A stretch of 14,603 bases of DNA from an uncultured Methanofollis sp. (lineage in GTDB: Archaea; Halobacteriota; Methanomicrobia; Methanomicrobiales; Methanofollaceae): the NCBI RefSeq assembly GCF_937919355.1, contig NZ_CALFSA010000132.1, positions 1 through 14,603 of the forward strand, given 5' to 3'. Below the pieces are notes generated by a model, which saw only the letters and a list, made by a program, of their open reading frames with translations, was not told where the DNA came from and searched no databases. Shown here piece by piece: positions 12,452 to 14,603 of this stretch; within the stretch, counting starts at the first letter, position 1, and the number at the start of each line of letters is the position of its first letter. The position numbers and the translations under genes are program-made.

Positions 12452-12491
12452 AAGGAATTATGTTGCAAGTTTCATTTTTGGAGGTGCAGTT

Positions 12492-12917
12492 ATGTTCCAG
12501 AAAATCGTCGTCGCCGTCGACGGGTCGGAGATAAGCCAGAAGGCATTTGAGGTCGCCCTCTCAGAGGCGAAAATGTGGAATGCCGCGCTTCACCTGATCT
12601 ATGTCGTCGAAACCAGCAGGTTCTCGTCTCTTCCCATGGACAACACCATGGAAGTCATCTACTCCCTGCTGGAGAAGGAAGGCCGGGATATATTTGAGAA
12701 GAGCACAGCACGCGCCGCCGCCGAAGGGATTTCCCTCGTCACCCATCTCAAGGACGGCCATGCAGGGACCGAGGTCCTCGCACTCGCCGACGAACTCCAG
12801 GCCGACCTGATTGTCATCGGGTCACGCGGCAAGAGTGGCATCGACCGTCTCCTCCTCGGCAGCGTCTCCGCACACGTTGTCCAGGACAGCAGGTGCACAA
12901 CCATGGTGGTGAGATAA
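12492..12917 (+). CDS. Universal stress protein (UspA family)
   Basis: A 141-residue single-domain Usp protein. The first strand reads KIVVAVDGS with D10, and the ATP-binding signature G-2x-G-9x-G-S is intact at residues 110-124 (GSRGKSGIDRLLLGS), so this is the ATP-binding type. Such proteins act as cytoplasmic stress or energy sensors, often as dimers. It has a very good ribosome binding site, GGAGGTG at 12480-12486, five bases before ATG. A TATA-like TTATAAAT (12438-12445) at the end of the amidohydrolase gene could start its transcript. It is followed after 20 bp by a CBS-domain gene, which also binds adenine nucleotides in many families, so the pair may form one signalling unit. Confidence 0.94.
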   Translation: MFQKIVVAVDGSEISQKAFEVALSEAKMWNAALHLIYVVETSRFSSLPMDNTMEVIYSLLEKEGRDIFEKSTARAAAEGISLVTHLKDGHAGTEVLALADELQADLIVIGSRGKSGIDRLLLGSVSAHVVQDSRCTTMVVR

Positions 12918-12937
12918 TTCCCGAAACAGCAGATGAC

Positions 12938-13798
12938 ATGCACGTCATCGACTACATGACAAAGGATGTCGTCTCTGTCGAGATACCAAGCAACAGGGAC
13001 GATATCCTGAAGATCCTGAAAAGGACCGGGATCTCAGGCGTGCCTGTCCTTGAGAACAAGAAAGTCGTCGGCGTGGTGACCAGGAAAGACCTCCTCCGCA
13101 AGTCTGAGGAGACGCAGGTCGCCCTCCTGATGTCCCGCAGTCCCATCGTCATAAAGGCCGACGCCACCATCACCGAGGCCGCCACAGTGATGAGCAAACA
13201 CGATTTCCGCAGGCTCCCGGTCGTGGACGACGAGGGCAAACTCGCCGGCCTGATCAGCGTCGCCGACATCGTTGCCGCCGTCGCCCAGCTCAGGATCAAG
13301 GACGAGATCAAGGACCACTGCGTGAGCACCACCTTCGCCCTCTGGGAAGAGACACCTCTCCCCCTCGTCGGCAGGATCATGGAGATCTCCGACGTCGAGG
13401 CCGTCCCGATCATGGACGAGAAGGGCAGGGTCGCGGGGATCATTTCAGAACGCGACCTCATCCGCAGTTCACACATCGAGGACTCCGTCGAAGTCTCCGA
13501 CTTCTCGAACGGGACCGACGACGATGAGTGGACATGGGAGAGCATCAGGGACATGCATGTCATCAGTTACGGCGTTTCGAAGGTGAAACTCCCTGACAGG
13601 CCGGTCAAGACCGCCATGGTCAGGAACGTGATCACCGTCCCGAAGAACGCAACGGTGAGCGAATGCGCACTCCTGATGAAGCGTTCCCGTCTCGACCAGC
13701 TCCCCGTGGTCAATGGCGACAAAAAACTCATCGCCATGCTCTTTGACCGTGACATCATCAGGGTGCTCTGTGAGGACCCCGGGAACAACAACCTTTAA
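12938..13798 (+). CDS. Protein with four CBS domains (two Bateman modules)
   Basis: A 286-residue cytoplasmic protein made almost wholly of CBS domains: about residues 5-57 (MTKDVVSVEI ... GVVTRKDLL), 62-118 (LMSRSPIVIK ... LAGLISVADIV), 130-182 (a more diverged copy, ... VAGIISERDLI) and 225-280 (MVRNVITVPK ... LIAMLFDRDII). A linker with an acidic patch (TDDDEW) lies before the fourth. Pairs of CBS domains usually bind AMP, ATP or S-adenosylmethionine and regulate a partner; no catalytic domain is attached. I prefer ATG 12938, which starts right at the first domain; a GTG at 12893 would overlap the Usp gene by 25 bp. No clear ribosome binding site is seen for ATG 12938. Its target is unknown. 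Confidence 0.9.
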   Translation: MHVIDYMTKDVVSVEIPSNRDDILKILKRTGISGVPVLENKKVVGVVTRKDLLRKSEETQVALLMSRSPIVIKADATITEAATVMSKHDFRRLPVVDDEGKLAGLISVADIVAAVAQLRIKDEIKDHCVSTTFALWEETPLPLVGRIMEISDVEAVPIMDEKGRVAGIISERDLIRSSHIEDSVEVSDFSNGTDDDEWTWESIRDMHVISYGVSKVKLPDRPVKTAMVRNVITVPKNATVSECALLMKRSRLDQLPVVNGDKKLIAMLFDRDIIRVLCEDPGNNNL

Positions 13799-13869
13799 AT
13801 TTCTTCGTGTCCCTTATAACAGATAACGCTTTTACCAACTTTTAGCGTGTAATTTTTGGGGGTATTCCA

Positions 13870-14511
13870 ATGCCTGAGATTAATCAGGAAATATTAAAGG
13901 GCACCACGACAGTGGGGCTCGTATTCCATGATGGCATCGTCCTTGCAACCGAGAAACGTGCAACGATGGGCAACCTGATCGCCAGTAAAAAAGCAAAGAA
14001 AGTGTACCAGATCGCCGACCGCATCGGCATGACGACGGCCGGCGGTGTCGGCGACGCCCAGCAACTCGCCCGCCTCATGCAGGTCGAGTGCAACCTCTAC
14101 AAGGTCCGCCACGGGAAGACAATCTCGGTCGTGGCAGCGGCGACGCTCCTCTCCAACTATCTCCAGCAGAACCGTTACTACCCGTACTATGTCCAGCTCC
14201 TCGTCGGAGGCGTGGACAGGAACGGCCCGAGCGTCTATTCCGTCGACGCCATGGGGGGCGCCTCGAAGGAAGACGACATCGTCTCGACCGGGTCGGGGTC
14301 GCCGATGGCGTACGGTGTGCTTGAAGACCGTTTCGAGGCTGACATGGACGAAGAACAGGCCGCTGCACTTGCCATCCGGTCACTGAAGGCCGCAATGCGC
14401 CGGGACTCGGCATCGGGCGAGGATATCAGTGTCGTCGTCATCACAAAGGACAAGTACGAAGAACGTGCTGTCGAGGTCGCAAAAGGAAACGGCCCAGAAT
14501 TAGCCCACTAA
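13870..14511 (+). CDS. psmB: Proteasome beta subunit (PsmB)
   Basis: A 213-residue precursor of the catalytic subunit of the 20S proteasome, an N-terminal threonine protease in the cytoplasm. The short propeptide (11 residues, ending KG) is cleaved before T12 of TTTVG, which becomes Thr1. The other catalytic residues are in place: E28 (Glu17 of the mature chain, in ATEKR) and K44 (Lys33, in KKAKKVYQ). The motif GSGSPMAYGVLE further on is typical of beta subunits. The start ATG at 13870 has GGGGGT at 13858-13863. Upstream, 13799-13857 is AT-rich with TTATAA (13814-13819) as a TATA candidate. The gene is followed after 22 bp by a probable RNA-processing nuclease gene. Confidence 0.97.
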   Translation: MPEINQEILKGTTTVGLVFHDGIVLATEKRATMGNLIASKKAKKVYQIADRIGMTTAGGVGDAQQLARLMQVECNLYKVRHGKTISVVAAATLLSNYLQQNRYYPYYVQLLVGGVDRNGPSVYSVDAMGGASKEDDIVSTGSGSPMAYGVLEDRFEADMDEEQAAALAIRSLKAAMRRDSASGEDISVVVITKDKYEERAVEVAKGNGPELAH

Positions 14512-14533
14512 ATTCTTTTTTAGGACGATTTTA

Positions 14534-14603
14534 ATGCTCATAGAGGACAGACTCAAGGAACTCAGGGATAAGATCAATGCCAAGGTCCCCGCAGGTATCA
14601 CCA
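14534..14603 (+). CDS. Probable aCPSF1/FttA-type beta-CASP ribonuclease, 3'-truncated
   Basis: Only the first 23 codons are inside the window: MLIEDRLKELRDKINAKVPA and then GIT. An amphipathic helix followed by a short turn into a strand fits the N-terminal KH region of archaeal CPSF1 (FttA), which cleaves RNA 3' ends and terminates transcription. In Methanothermobacter the homologous gene follows psmB, so the neighbour supports the call. A weak AGGA at 14522-14525 lies 8 bases before the ATG. With so little sequence the identification is mainly from context. Confidence 0.65.
   Translation, partial: MLIEDRLKELRDKINAKVPAGIT

Overview
The window is GC-rich archaeal DNA from a hydrogenotrophic methanogen, most likely of the order Methanomicrobiales. 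The evidence is the gene content (Eha-type membrane hydrogenase, tungsten/molybdenum formylmethanofuran dehydrogenase, F420-0:glutamyl ligase, archaeal proteasome beta subunit, Sec61-beta) and archaeal signals: TATA-like boxes about 25 nt before starts, and strong GGAGGTG ribosome binding sites inside operons. The genus cannot be fixed from the sequence alone.

Positions 1-9067 look like one long plus-strand operon that begins before the window. It has two blocks joined by overlapping stops and starts. The first block is the distal half of an energy-converting [NiFe] hydrogenase: small membrane subunits, a NuoH/EchB-like ion-channel subunit, EhaM, the NuoB-like small subunit EhaN, the [NiFe] large subunit EhaO, and a polyferredoxin with four [4Fe-4S] motifs. 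The second block is formylmethanofuran dehydrogenase in the order fwdD-fwdB-fwdA-fwdC, followed by a 49-residue zinc-ribbon gene. The biological reading is that the hydrogenase uses an ion gradient to drive electrons from H2 to low-potential ferredoxin, and the neighbouring Fwd enzyme spends those electrons reducing CO2 to formylmethanofuran.

Positions 9069-9628 hold two small minus-strand genes, a DUF1922-like zinc ribbon and a 60-residue orphan. cofE follows on the plus strand, apparently sharing an AT-rich promoter region with the orphan. A gene-free stretch of about 700 bp (10497-11206) contains a cluster of related hairpin repeats, two copies on each strand, partly enclosed by inverted repeats.

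From 11207 come a small minus-strand Sec61-beta gene and, back to back across a 45-bp AT-rich promoter, an amidohydrolase of unknown substrate. A universal stress protein and a four-CBS-domain protein form a likely two-gene unit. The proteasome beta subunit psmB follows, and the window ends in the first codons of a gene that is probably the aCPSF1/FttA beta-CASP ribonuclease. Much of the right half is housekeeping: secretion, protein turnover and RNA 3'-end processing.
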